Shown in pieces: positions 43,012 through 53,795 of a stretch of 64,000 bases of DNA. The position numbers were made by a program, and so were the translations under genes. Every line of letters begins with the position of its first letter. Position 1 is the first letter of the stretch. The DNA is taken from NCBI GenBank assembly GCA_963674625.2, contig CAXXXO010000001.1:310001-374000 (forward strand). The letters are read 5' to 3'. The DNA is from JALHFZ01 sp963674625. GTDB lineage: Bacteria; Synergistota; Synergistia; Synergistales; Aminobacteriaceae. A model generated the notes under the pieces. It searched no databases. It worked only from the letters and a program-made list of their open reading frames with translations, and had not been told where the DNA came from.

Positions 43012-43028
43012 ATTGACTAATGCTGACC
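43012..43028 (-). promoter_or_regulatory. CtsR operator
   Basis: Read on the minus strand this is GGTCAGCATTAGTCAAT, a good match in both heptads and in spacing to the CtsR consensus RGTCAAANANRGTCAAA. It overlaps the -35 box of the ctsR promoter, so binding would block RNA polymerase: classical autoregulation of class III heat shock genes. Confidence 0.8.
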
Positions 43029-43041
43029 AATACCGTAGAAT
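43013..43041 (+). promoter_or_regulatory. Promoter of ctsR-clpC
   Basis: TTGACT (43013-43018), 17-base spacer, TAGAAT (43036-43041). The CtsR operator covers the -35 region. Confidence 0.8.
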
Positions 43042-43074
43042 GGGCGGTGAAATCTGCTCTTTGGAGGGAACCGC

Positions 43075-43554
43075 ATGGCAAGTCTGACCCGAGTCATCGA
43101 GACGTACATCAACAATCTTTTTTCCGAGGTGGACGAACAGTCCGTATCTCTTCGAAGAAAGGAGCTGGCCGAGATATTCGGGTGCGTGCCCAGTCAGATC
43201 AACTACGTTCTCCGCAGCCGGTTCACCCCCGAAAGGGGATACCTTGTGGAAAGCCAGCGGGGCGGCCACGGCTACATACGAATTTTGCGCATCTGCTACG
43301 ACATGCCCCAGGACAGGATCAACCATATCGACGAACTCATCGGGGACGCGATTACCGACCAGGAAGCCCGGCGCCTTCTCGTCTCCCTTCAGGAACGGGG
43401 AATGATCGATGCCCGGGAGCGCATACTCATCGAAGTGGCACTGAGACATGCGGAGGAACTCGGAAGCACGGAGTTCGATATTTCACCCTACCGGCGGAAT
43501 GCCATTTCGGCCGAGCTGCTGAAGAGAATGATGCGCAGCCTGGCCCTGGCGTAA
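43075..43554 (+). CDS. ctsR: Class III heat-shock repressor CtsR
   Basis: A 159-residue repressor. The N-terminal winged HTH includes EIFGCVPSQINYVLRSRFTPERGYLVESQ-like sequence and the wing RGGHGYIRI, whose Gly-rich tip senses heat in Gram-positive CtsR. The C-terminal helical domain follows from about 75. GGAGGG precedes ATG 43075. clpC follows 46 bases later; mcsA and mcsB, which lie between them in Bacillus, are absent. Confidence 0.95.
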   Translation: MASLTRVIETYINNLFSEVDEQSVSLRRKELAEIFGCVPSQINYVLRSRFTPERGYLVESQRGGHGYIRILRICYDMPQDRINHIDELIGDAITDQEARRLLVSLQERGMIDARERILIEVALRHAEELGSTEFDISPYRRNAISAELLKRMMRSLALA

Positions 43555-43600
43555 GCCTCAATCAATTTCTTTATTGATGCCAAGCAAAGGATGATGAATA

Positions 43601-46090
<2,490 letters not shown>

Positions 46091-46114
46091 GGCTCAAACC
46101 GAAGGAGGAACACC

Positions 46115-46966
46115 ATGAACGGTTCGTCTCTCTGGTTCTATTTCCTGTTGCTCTTCTTCATCTTTCCCCAGATTCGGCAGCAGGTACTGCGCTTTAGGAG
46201 GGTTGCCGCCCTCCGAAACTGCGAAAAACACAGGGGGACGCGGATCATCACCCTCATCCACAGGCAGGAGAGCATGGGGTTCTGGGGGATGTTCTCCCGA
46301 AACTACATCAACATCGAAGATTCCGAGGAGGTGCTGCGGGCCATCCGCCTCACCTCCGAGGATACCCCCATAGATCTCATTATCCATACTCCTGGGGGGC
46401 TTCTTCTTGCGGCGGAGCAGATCGCAAGAGCGCTGAAGCGGCATCAGGCAAAGGTTACCGTGGTCGTTCCCCATTACGCCATGTCCGGCGGAACCCTTAT
46501 CGCTCTCGCTGCTGACGAAATCCTTATGGACAAGCATGCCGTCCTCGGACCGGTGGACCCCCAGATCGGCCAGTATCCTGCGGCCTCCATTCTCAGGGCA
46601 GTCGAGCAGAAATCGAAGGACGAGGTGGACGACGAGACGCTCATCTTCGCCGATATGGGCAGCAAGGCCATCCGGCAGACCAGGGAAGTCGTTTTCGAAC
46701 TCGTGAAGGACCGCATGGGGGATGAGAAAGCCGCGGTCCTGGCCGAGACACTCACTGACGGGCGCTGGACCCACGATTACCCCATCACCGAGGACGAGGC
46801 CATAGCCCTGGGTTTTCCCGTGGTGCAGAACGATCAAGACGCCTTCTGCAACCTTATGAGCCTTTATCCCCAGTCGGGGACGGCCCGGCCCTCCGTTCAG
46901 TATATTCCCCTTCCTTATCCGAAACGCCCCACGATGAACAGCCTGCACGAAAAATTCCGGGGCTGA
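46115..46966 (+). CDS. SDH-type (ClpP/crotonase fold) membrane serine protease
   Basis: A 283-residue protein of the serine dehydrogenase proteinase family. An N-terminal membrane anchor (LWFYFLLLFFIFPQI) is followed by a ClpP-like domain with IDLIIHTPGGLLLAAEQIARAL, the catalytic Ser in HYAMSGGTLIALAADEI, and HAVLGPVDPQIGQYPA. Probably a membrane-bound, cytosol-facing SppA-like peptidase in membrane-protein quality control (inference). GAAGGAGGAA precedes ATG 46115. Lying 24 bases after clpC and before a terminator, it is likely the third gene of the stress operon. Confidence 0.85.
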   Translation: MNGSSLWFYFLLLFFIFPQIRQQVLRFRRVAALRNCEKHRGTRIITLIHRQESMGFWGMFSRNYINIEDSEEVLRAIRLTSEDTPIDLIIHTPGGLLLAAEQIARALKRHQAKVTVVVPHYAMSGGTLIALAADEILMDKHAVLGPVDPQIGQYPAASILRAVEQKSKDEVDDETLIFADMGSKAIRQTREVVFELVKDRMGDEKAAVLAETLTDGRWTHDYPITEDEAIALGFPVVQNDQDAFCNLMSLYPQSGTARPSVQYIPLPYPKRPTMNSLHEKFRG

Positions 46967-46997
46967 ATTTGTTTGATTTCCTGTTCCCCGGTTCATC

Positions 46998-47040
46998 AAA
47001 AAGGTGCGGCCCGTGAATTTATCCGGCTGCACCTTTTTTT
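46998..47040 (+). terminator. Terminator of the ctsR-clpC-protease unit
   Basis: AAAAAGGTGC (46998-47007) pairs with GCACCTTTTT (from 47029), with an inner imperfect GC stem and a seven-T tail. Confidence 0.8.
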
Positions 47041-47065
47041 CCTTCTCTCCTGAAGGTGGAATTTC

Positions 47066-47094
47066 TGGACAGACGGAAGAGGACTCACTATAAT
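47066..47094 (+). promoter_or_regulatory. Promoter of the nhaC gene
   Basis: TGGACA (47066-47071), 17-base spacer, TATAAT (47089-47094). The leader is about 55 nt; I recognise no riboswitch in it. Confidence 0.75.
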
Positions 47095-47153
47095 TGCCGA
47101 AGGCGCTTTCGAATCCCAGGGCGCTATTTCATCTTCGGGAAGGATTGATATTC

Positions 47154-48701
47154 ATGGAGAAGGAACAGGGAAGAAAGCCCCGATTCGGTGAAGCACTTAT
47201 TGTCCTCATCATTGACGCGCTCATCATCAGCTATGGTGTTCTCGACATTCAATTCGCTTCAGGCGTCTCCTTCGGGCTCGCCCTCTCGGCCCACGTTCCC
47301 CTGTTTCTCGCGGCGGTCTTCACGGCCCTCATGGGAGTCTTTTTCCTCGGCAAACCCTGGAGGGAAGTGGAGGAGGGGATGATCGGCGGAATCACCGTAG
47401 CCCTTCAGGCGGTTCTCATCCTCCTTGCCATCGGGGGCCTCATAGGGGCCTGGATCCTCAGCGGAGTGGTCCCCACCCTGATCTATTACGGACTCAACCT
47501 TCTCTCCCCCCGCTATTTCCTCGTGGCCTCCCTCTTCATCTGTTCTATCGTCTCCCTTTCGACAGGCAGCTCCTGGAGCACGAGCGGAACTGTGGGCATC
47601 GCCCTCATGGGCATCGGTGCCGGTTTGGGCGTCCCCGCACCGGTAACGGCGGGCTTCGTCATCTCGGGGGCCTATTTCGGAGACAAGATGTCTCCGCTCT
47701 CAGACACGACGAACCTCGCACCGGCAGTCGCCGGAAGCGACCTCTTCAGCCATATCAAGGCTATGGTCTGGACTACCGGCCCCACCCTTGTCATCGTGGC
47801 GGTCATCGCCCTCTTCATGGGGACTGGGTATGGCGGAGCCGCCCTCGACACGACGAGGATCTCCATCATTCAGCAGATGATGTCCGCCGAGTTCACCATC
47901 TCCCTCTTCGGTTTTGTCCCCCCGCTGCTCGTTCTTACCCTTGCGGCCATGAAGGTGCCTGCCATTCCCGGCATCGTGGCGGGGATGCTCCTTGCGGCTC
48001 TCATGGCCCTTCTTCAGGGATCGGGACTCGGGGAAGTCCTCAGAGCCCTTCATTCGGGTTATTCCCCGACAGTCATCGCCCGGGTTTCTGAAGCGGCCGA
48101 CATCGGCGCTCTCAACGAAGCCCTGAAAGGGGGCGCGGTCTTCGCCGCCGAAAGCCTGGATTCGGTCAAGGAGATCGCCGGAATGCTCAACGACCTTCTG
48201 GCCCGGGGCGGCCTCTCGGGGATGCTCGAGACCATCGCCCTCATCCTCGTGGCCCTCGTCCTCGGCGGGATCATGGAGACCTGCGGCTTCCTCGAGGTTC
48301 TGCTGGCCCGGCTCATGCAGAGCGTCCGCTCCGTCTTCGGCCTCGTGGCGTCCGTCATTGTCTCGTGCATCTTCACGAACATGTTCCTCGGGGACCAGTA
48401 TCTCGCCCTCGTAATGCCGGGACGGATGTTCCGCCCAGCCTTCGCTGCCTTCGAACAGAACGGCAGAGGGCTGGATCCGCGCCTTCTATCCCGTTCCCTT
48501 GAGGACTCGGGAACCCTGACCTCGGTGCTCGTTCCCTGGAACACCTGCGGAGCCTACAATTCAGGGGTACTCGGCGTGCCGACCCTTTCCTATCTGCCCT
48601 ACGCCTTCCTCAACTACCTCAACCCGGTGGTGGCACTCGTCATGACGAAAATGGGGATCGGCATTCCCTGGGTTGAGAAAAAACCGGGAGGAAAGGTGTG
48701 A
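47154..48701 (+). CDS. nhaC: NhaC-family Na+/H+ antiporter
   Basis: A 515-residue carrier with about twelve TM segments. Typical NhaC stretches are VALQAVLILLAIGGLIGAW, SLSTGSSWSTSGTVGIALMG, GAYFGDKMSPLSDTTNLAP and the C-terminal EDSGTLTSVLVPWNTCGAY. It exchanges sodium (or a sodium-coupled organic anion) for protons. ATG 47154 follows GGGAAGGA. Four bases overlap with the next gene. Confidence 0.93.
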   Translation: MEKEQGRKPRFGEALIVLIIDALIISYGVLDIQFASGVSFGLALSAHVPLFLAAVFTALMGVFFLGKPWREVEEGMIGGITVALQAVLILLAIGGLIGAWILSGVVPTLIYYGLNLLSPRYFLVASLFICSIVSLSTGSSWSTSGTVGIALMGIGAGLGVPAPVTAGFVISGAYFGDKMSPLSDTTNLAPAVAGSDLFSHIKAMVWTTGPTLVIVAVIALFMGTGYGGAALDTTRISIIQQMMSAEFTISLFGFVPPLLVLTLAAMKVPAIPGIVAGMLLAALMALLQGSGLGEVLRALHSGYSPTVIARVSEAADIGALNEALKGGAVFAAESLDSVKEIAGMLNDLLARGGLSGMLETIALILVALVLGGIMETCGFLEVLLARLMQSVRSVFGLVASVIVSCIFTNMFLGDQYLALVMPGRMFRPAFAAFEQNGRGLDPRLLSRSLEDSGTLTSVLVPWNTCGAYNSGVLGVPTLSYLPYAFLNYLNPVVALVMTKMGIGIPWVEKKPGGKV

Positions 48702-49186
48702 TCCACCCCCCCAGAATCACCGCCCGGGGACTTCCCTTTCCCCGATGGGTTAAATGGGCCGGTCTCGTCACGGGTTTTTTTCTGCTGGCGGACGGACTGC
48801 GCCGGGTCATCTCCTTTTCGGGGGGGCTTTCCGCCTTTGTACCGTACCTGCTCATCGGATCTGCCTGCGTCTATATTGCCGGGTACGATAAACGGCTGAT
48901 TCTTTCCGAAAAGGGTTTTACGAGGGAAACTCTCTTCTGGGGCCGGGGAAAAACCGAAACTCTTTCCTGGGAGGCCATGGAGGAGATGGTCCTTTTGCCC
49001 TCGCCGAAGGGGACCATGGTTCTCTTTCCTCTGAAGGACAGAGGATGGCGGGTCTTCTTTCCCGGGGTCAGCGAGGAAGAGCTGCGCTCCGCCGCCTCGT
49101 TCTACAGAAAAGACCTTCCGGTAACGTCCGGTCTCGGAATGTCGGATGAAATGAAAACTGCTGAAAATGAAAGGAGATCCATATGA
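48698..49186 (+). CDS. Small membrane protein of unknown function (PH-like tail)
   Basis: A 162-residue protein with two adjacent hydrophobic helices (about 20-36, 43-62) and then a soluble beta-rich part (RLILSEKGFTRETLFWG, ETLSWEAMEEMVLLPS, WRVFFPGVSEEEL) that resembles bacterial PH-like domains. GTG 48698 overlaps the nhaC stop, and its own stop overlaps the transaldolase start by four bases, so expression is coupled to both. Confidence 0.65.
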   Translation: MIHPPRITARGLPFPRWVKWAGLVTGFFLLADGLRRVISFSGGLSAFVPYLLIGSACVYIAGYDKRLILSEKGFTRETLFWGRGKTETLSWEAMEEMVLLPSPKGTMVLFPLKDRGWRVFFPGVSEEELRSAASFYRKDLPVTSGLGMSDEMKTAENERRSI

Positions 49187-50286
49187 CAAAACCTCATCCG
49201 ATTCAGCGTGCCCACAGGCTCGGTCAGAGCATCTGGTGCGATTTTCTCAGCAGGGATCTGCTGACGTCCGGCGGGCTCGACGAAATGATCCGCTCGGGCG
49301 TCCGGGGAGTGACCACGAACCCCTCTATTTTCGATAATGCCATCGGAAAAACCTCCGACTATGACGCGGACATCCGTGCCCTCCGAAAAGAGGGAAAGAG
49401 CGCGGAGGAAATTTATACAGCCCTCACAGTGGCCGATGTACAGGAAGCCGCGGACCGCTTTCTTCCCGTCTACGAAGAGAGCGGGGGAACGGACGGCTTC
49501 GTCAGCCTGGAGGTGAGCCCCCTGCTGGCCCATGACGAAGAGGGGACCGTCGCGGAAGCCCTGCGCCTTTCTGCCCTTGCGGACCGCAAGAACATCATGA
49601 TCAAGATACCCGCCACCGAGGAAGGGATGGGTGCCATCCGGAAATGCATCGCCGCGGGGGTCAGCGTCAACGCCACCCTCATGTTCTCCCGGGACCAGTA
49701 TGGAGACGTGGCGGAAGCCTACATCTCGGGGCTCGAGGACCGGATTTCCCGGGGGCTTCCCCTGGACGGGATCGCCTCGGTGGCCTCCTTCTTCGTCAGC
49801 AGGGTCGACACTGCGGTGGACAAGCTTCTCTCGGCCCGGGGAGACGGGGAGCTTCAGGGAAAAATAGCCGTCGACAACGCCAGGGCCGTCTATCGTGATT
49901 TCGAAACTCTTTTTTCTTCTCCCCGATGGCATGCCATCGAGGAGAGAGGGGCCCAGATACAGCGTCCCCTCTGGGCGAGCACGGGAACGAAAAACCCCTC
50001 CTATCCGCCGACCCTCTACATCGATTCCCTCATGGGCCCCTTTACGGTGAACACCGTTCCTCCCGCCACCCTGGAGGCCTTCGAAAAAGTCGAGACAATC
50101 GAGACTACGGTAACCGCGGACCGTGACGGAATGGACCACCGGCTGGGGCTCCTCGTAACCCTGGGCATCTCTCTCAACGAGGTAACCTCCGGTCTCCTGA
50201 AGGAAGGGGTGGCGGCCTTCGAGAAATCCTACCTCTCTCTTCTCGAGTCCATAGAGAAAAAAGGAAGGGCCCTCTCGTCGGAATAG
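49183..50286 (+). CDS. tal: Transaldolase
   Basis: A 367-residue pentose-phosphate enzyme of the longer TalB/Tal-Pgi-related type. It has GVTTNPSIFDNAI, the Schiff-base Lys in NIMIKIPATEEG (K141), VNATLMFSRDQY, SRVDTAVDKLL and the C-terminal DGMDHRLGLL. AAAGGAGAT precedes ATG 49183. It overlaps the preceding membrane-protein gene. The shuttle with GAPDH elsewhere in the window serves sugar phosphate supply. Confidence 0.95.
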   Translation: MTKPHPIQRAHRLGQSIWCDFLSRDLLTSGGLDEMIRSGVRGVTTNPSIFDNAIGKTSDYDADIRALRKEGKSAEEIYTALTVADVQEAADRFLPVYEESGGTDGFVSLEVSPLLAHDEEGTVAEALRLSALADRKNIMIKIPATEEGMGAIRKCIAAGVSVNATLMFSRDQYGDVAEAYISGLEDRISRGLPLDGIASVASFFVSRVDTAVDKLLSARGDGELQGKIAVDNARAVYRDFETLFSSPRWHAIEERGAQIQRPLWASTGTKNPSYPPTLYIDSLMGPFTVNTVPPATLEAFEKVETIETTVTADRDGMDHRLGLLVTLGISLNEVTSGLLKEGVAAFEKSYLSLLESIEKKGRALSSE

Positions 50287-50289
50287 TGG

Positions 50290-50318
50290 TTGACAGAACC
50301 CCCCGGGGTCCTTATAAT
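50290..50318 (+). promoter_or_regulatory. Consensus promoter of tRNA-Ala
   Basis: TTGACA (50290-50295), 17-base spacer, TATAAT (50313-50318): a perfect match, beginning right after the transaldolase stop. Confidence 0.92.
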
Positions 50319-50336
50319 ACTTCCGTTTGCGTCTGA

Positions 50337-50412
<76 letters not shown>

Positions 50413-50425
50413 TTTCAAAAAGATC

Positions 50426-50462
50426 AGGCCGTCCGGTAAGCTCGATCGGACGGCTCTTTTTT
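50426..50462 (+). terminator. Terminator of tRNA-Ala
   Basis: GCCGTCCG pairs with CGGACGGC around an 11-base loop, then CTTTTTT. Confidence 0.85.
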
Positions 50463-50503
50463 CATTTCAGGACAAGCTGACAGCAAGAAGGAGGAGCGGA
50501 AAA

Positions 50504-50917
50504 ATGTCGCCAAAGGGATTCCATTTCATTGTGGAGGCTTCGGGTTGCGGTCCTGTCATCTCCCAGGTGGACAGGCTGCAGGAGATCCTTGTGGAAGCCG
50601 CGAAAAGGGCAAACACGCAGGTCTGGTCTGTCTCATTTCACCGTTTCCCCCCTGACGGGGTCAGTGGAGTCATCGTGATCAGCGAGTCCCATCTCTCGAT
50701 TCATACGTGGCCGGAAGCGAAGTACATGGCCCTCGATATCTACACCTGCGGCGAGGCGAGCAAACCCCAGGTGGCGGTCGATTACGTCCTCGAACAGATA
50801 GGGGCGGAACACACCCACATAACAGAGATCACCCGGGGACTCGACGACGGAGACATGCAGTATTACCACTCCTTCATCACCTGGGAGGAAGTGCTCCGGA
50901 GAAACGGAGAAAAATAA
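50504..50917 (+). CDS. speD: S-adenosylmethionine decarboxylase proenzyme (SpeH type)
   Basis: A 137-residue class 1B AdoMetDC that supplies decarboxylated SAM for spermidine. Self-cleavage is expected between E61 and S62 (SESHLSIHTWPE), generating the pyruvoyl group; H67 and C82 are the other catalytic residues. AAGGAGGA precedes ATG 50504. Its partner speE lies 6 kb away on the opposite strand. It is flanked by terminators, so monocistronic. Confidence 0.95.
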   Translation: MSPKGFHFIVEASGCGPVISQVDRLQEILVEAAKRANTQVWSVSFHRFPPDGVSGVIVISESHLSIHTWPEAKYMALDIYTCGEASKPQVAVDYVLEQIGAEHTHITEITRGLDDGDMQYYHSFITWEEVLRRNGEK

Positions 50918-50925
50918 AGCGTCAG

Positions 50926-50957
50926 AAGTGCCGGAAGCTTTTATTCCGGCACTTTTT
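50926..50957 (+). terminator. Terminator of speD
   Basis: AAGTGCCGGAA pairs with TTCCGGCACTT, followed by T-rich sequence. Confidence 0.85.
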
Positions 50958-51199
50958 CTGTATTCTGTATTCCGCTGAAAAAATATTTGCCTCGGTTGAA
51001 ATTATCTGACCTCTATGCTACTTTACTTTTACAGCGATCTTTTACCTGACCTGGCACTTTACGCAGCAGTCCGGCCACCGGCCGGATGGCCCCTCTTCAG
51101 AAATAGTCGGTACAGCCCACAGACGCTCTTTTCGACACGGTATTTTGTTCGCTTTACCACGGTTTTTCCATGAACTGTTTTTTTGAGGAGGAATCAACC

Positions 51200-52417
51200 A
51201 TGATAGAGACCGTCCGTCTCCTGATCTCACGGCACTTGGACCGTATACTCTCCCTCCGGTGGGAAATTCACAGGAATCCCGAACTGAGCAAGGAAGAATT
51301 GAAGACCGCCGCCCTTGTGGCCAAGACCCTGGGCGAGATGGGTTTGGAGGTGCAGACCTCCGTCGGCGGCCATGGCGTCCTGGGAATCCTCCGGGGAGGT
51401 TTGCCCGGAGGGACCGTTGCCCTGCGGGCGGATATGGACGCCCTTCCAATGGAGGAAAAGACCGGACTTCCAAACGCTTCGTCCGTCAAGGGGGTCATGC
51501 ACGCCTGCGGCCACGACGTCCACACCGCCATGCTTTTGGGCGCTGCCCTCGTTCTGTCGGATAGAAAAGATTCCCTTCCGGGGACGGTGAAATTTCTCTT
51601 TCAGCCGGCGGAGGAAAACAATCCCGAGGGAGGAGCCCCCGCCATGATCCGGGAGGGGGCCCTGAAGGACCCCGATGTGGACGCCCTCTTCGGCATGCAC
51701 GTCTGGCCCGCCCTCGAGACCGGCATTGTCGCCACACGCCCCGGAGCCCTCATGGGCGCCTCAGACCGCCTCTTCCTGACCATATCCGGCAGGGGAGCCC
51801 ACGGGTCGGAGCCTGAAAACGGGGTCGACGCCATCGCCATCGCCGCCCAGGCCATAACGGCCCTTCAGACGATCGTGTCCCGGAATATCAGTCCCCTCGA
51901 CTCGGCCGTCGTCACCCTCGGAACCATCAAAGGAGGCGACCGGTACAACGTCATCGCCGACGAGGTCCGTCTCGAAGGGACGGTGCGCACCCTCGATCCC
52001 GGAATTCAAGAGCGCATGCCCGGCCGAATCCGCTCAATTGCGGAGGGAGTGGCCAGGGGGATGGGGGGAGACTGTCACATGGACTATGTGAAGGGGTATC
52101 CTCCGCTGATGAACGACCCGGAGCTGGCCGAAAGGGCAATTTCAAAACTGAAGGCAATTCTCGGCCCCGATCATGTCATCACCGCGGATAAGCCCGCCCT
52201 CGGCGGAGAGGACTTCTCCTTCTTCAGCCGGGAGGTTCCTTCCCTTTTTCTGTGGCTCGGCTGCAGGCCCGCAGGAGTTCCGAAGGAGGAAATGTCCCCT
52301 CTTCACAACAACCGGTTCGTCCCGGACGGAAAGGCCATTCCCATCGGGGTGGAAGTGCTGGCCTTCTGCGCCCTCGATTATCTTGAGAGCCATTTGGAGA
52401 GAGGAGAAGGGAAATGA
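51200..52417 (+). CDS. M20-family amidohydrolase (AbgB/hippurate hydrolase type)
   Basis: A 405-residue cytosolic zinc amidohydrolase that cleaves N-acyl or aminobenzoyl amino acids. It has RWEIHRNPELSKEE, ADMDALPMEEKTG, the metal motif HACGHDVHTAMLLG, FQPAEE and GGEDFSFF. GAGGAGG precedes ATG 51200. It overlaps the next M20 gene by ATGA and lies upstream of an AbgT-like carrier, so the three form an uptake-and-hydrolysis operon. Confidence 0.92.
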   Translation: MIETVRLLISRHLDRILSLRWEIHRNPELSKEELKTAALVAKTLGEMGLEVQTSVGGHGVLGILRGGLPGGTVALRADMDALPMEEKTGLPNASSVKGVMHACGHDVHTAMLLGAALVLSDRKDSLPGTVKFLFQPAEENNPEGGAPAMIREGALKDPDVDALFGMHVWPALETGIVATRPGALMGASDRLFLTISGRGAHGSEPENGVDAIAIAAQAITALQTIVSRNISPLDSAVVTLGTIKGGDRYNVIADEVRLEGTVRTLDPGIQERMPGRIRSIAEGVARGMGGDCHMDYVKGYPPLMNDPELAERAISKLKAILGPDHVITADKPALGGEDFSFFSREVPSLFLWLGCRPAGVPKEEMSPLHNNRFVPDGKAIPIGVEVLAFCALDYLESHLERGEGK

Positions 52418-53703
52418 TGACCCACAACGCTGAAATGAGGCAGAAGCTTATCGACCTCAGGCGCACTTTTCACCGCCATGCGGAGACGGGGTGGACGGAG
52501 TTCTGGACGACAGCCAGGGTGGCGGAAATTCTTACGGACCTTGGATATGCCGTCTCGGTCGGCAGGGATGTGGTGAAGAAGGAGGCCGTAATGGGAAGGC
52601 CCCCTGAGGATATGATGGTGGAGTATGTCCGGCGGGCCCTCGACCAGGGGGCGGACCCCTGCTGGATAGAGAAAATGGACGGCTTCACCGGCGCCATGGG
52701 AGTGCTCGACACGGGCAGAAAAGGGCCTGTCCTGGCCTTCCGGTTCGATATGGACGCAGTGGACGTCTCCGAGGCGCAGGACGGCAGCCACAGGCCAAGA
52801 ACCGAGGGGTTTGCGTCCCTCAACGACGGAGCCATGCACTCCTGCGGCCATGACGGCCATACTGCCATGGGGCTCGGACTCGCAGAAATGCTCATGGAAA
52901 ACAAGGAAAAGCTGACGGGCGTGATCAAGCTGATTTTTCAGCCCGCCGAGGAGGGAGTCCGGGGAGGCAAGGCCATGGCCGAGAAAGGGCTCCTCGACGA
53001 CGTGGACTATTTCGTCGGAGCCCACATCGGAAACGGACTTCCTTCCGGCACTGTTGCCCCGGGGATCGGCGGATTTCTGTGCACCACGAAGTTTGATCTT
53101 GTATACAGGGGAAAGGCCGCCCATGCAGGAGCCGCTCCCCAGGAAGGCAAAAACGCTCTCCTCGCCGCGGCCTCGGCCGCTCTTGCCATGGCGGGAATCG
53201 CACCCCACAGCGAGGGGGCGACGAGAGTGAACGTGGGTGTTCTCGAGGCCGGCACGGGACGGAACGTCATCCCGTCTCTTGCGGTGATGAAAGTCGAGAC
53301 GAGAGGCTCCACGTCGAAACTGAACTCCTACGTCCATGCCCGGGCCATGGAGGTCGCCGAAGGCGCCGCTGCCATGTACGGCGTGGAGATGTCCGTGGCG
53401 AAGATGGGGGAGGCCGTGGATGCGTCGAGCGATCCGGAACTGGTGGACCTCGTCGCTGAAAAAGCGGTTCATGTCCCCGGAATTTCGAAGGTCGGCCCCC
53501 TGATGAACCTGGGAGGCAGCGAGGATGTCTCGTGGATGATGAAAGCGGTGCAGAAGGGCGGCGGTAAAGCGGTTTACTTCGGCCTAGGAAGCGATATCGC
53601 CGCGGGGCATCACAACGAATATTTCGACCTCGACGAGGAAATGCTCCTTCCCGGCACTCTTCTTTTCGCAGAACTGGCCTTTGCCCTGGCCGGACCGAAA
53701 TGA
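52414..53703 (+). CDS. M20-family amidohydrolase (AbgA-like)
   Basis: A 429-residue paralogue-type partner of the preceding gene. It has FHRHAETGWTEFWTTARVAE, RFDMDAVDVSEA, HSCGHDGHTAMGLG, FQPAEEGVRGGKAMAEKG and the dimerisation-domain stretch YRGKAAHAGAAPQ. An insertion of about 40 residues near 55-95 (GRPPEDMMVEYVRRALDQG) is typical of AbgA-like proteins. The two M20 proteins may form a heteromer as in E. coli AbgAB (inference). Confidence 0.9.
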   Translation: MMTHNAEMRQKLIDLRRTFHRHAETGWTEFWTTARVAEILTDLGYAVSVGRDVVKKEAVMGRPPEDMMVEYVRRALDQGADPCWIEKMDGFTGAMGVLDTGRKGPVLAFRFDMDAVDVSEAQDGSHRPRTEGFASLNDGAMHSCGHDGHTAMGLGLAEMLMENKEKLTGVIKLIFQPAEEGVRGGKAMAEKGLLDDVDYFVGAHIGNGLPSGTVAPGIGGFLCTTKFDLVYRGKAAHAGAAPQEGKNALLAAASAALAMAGIAPHSEGATRVNVGVLEAGTGRNVIPSLAVMKVETRGSTSKLNSYVHARAMEVAEGAAAMYGVEMSVAKMGEAVDASSDPELVDLVAEKAVHVPGISKVGPLMNLGGSEDVSWMMKAVQKGGGKAVYFGLGSDIAAGHHNEYFDLDEEMLLPGTLLFAELAFALAGPK

Positions 53704-53795
53704 GGAGAGCGAAGGAAAGGAGGAGGATAGACCTTTATACTGTCAGAAGTGAGAACGAGATCCCTATCTGAAAAGTGAAAAGGAGGGAAACAGAA

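Noticed and set aside
47095..47153. Riboswitch in the nhaC leader
   Set aside because: The leader is only about 55 nt and shows none of the known cation or fluoride riboswitch cores I can recognise.
51070..51086. Inverted repeat TCCGGCC-ACC-GGCCGGA upstream of the M20 genes
   Set aside because: A short GC palindrome without T-run; may be an operator but nothing else supports it.
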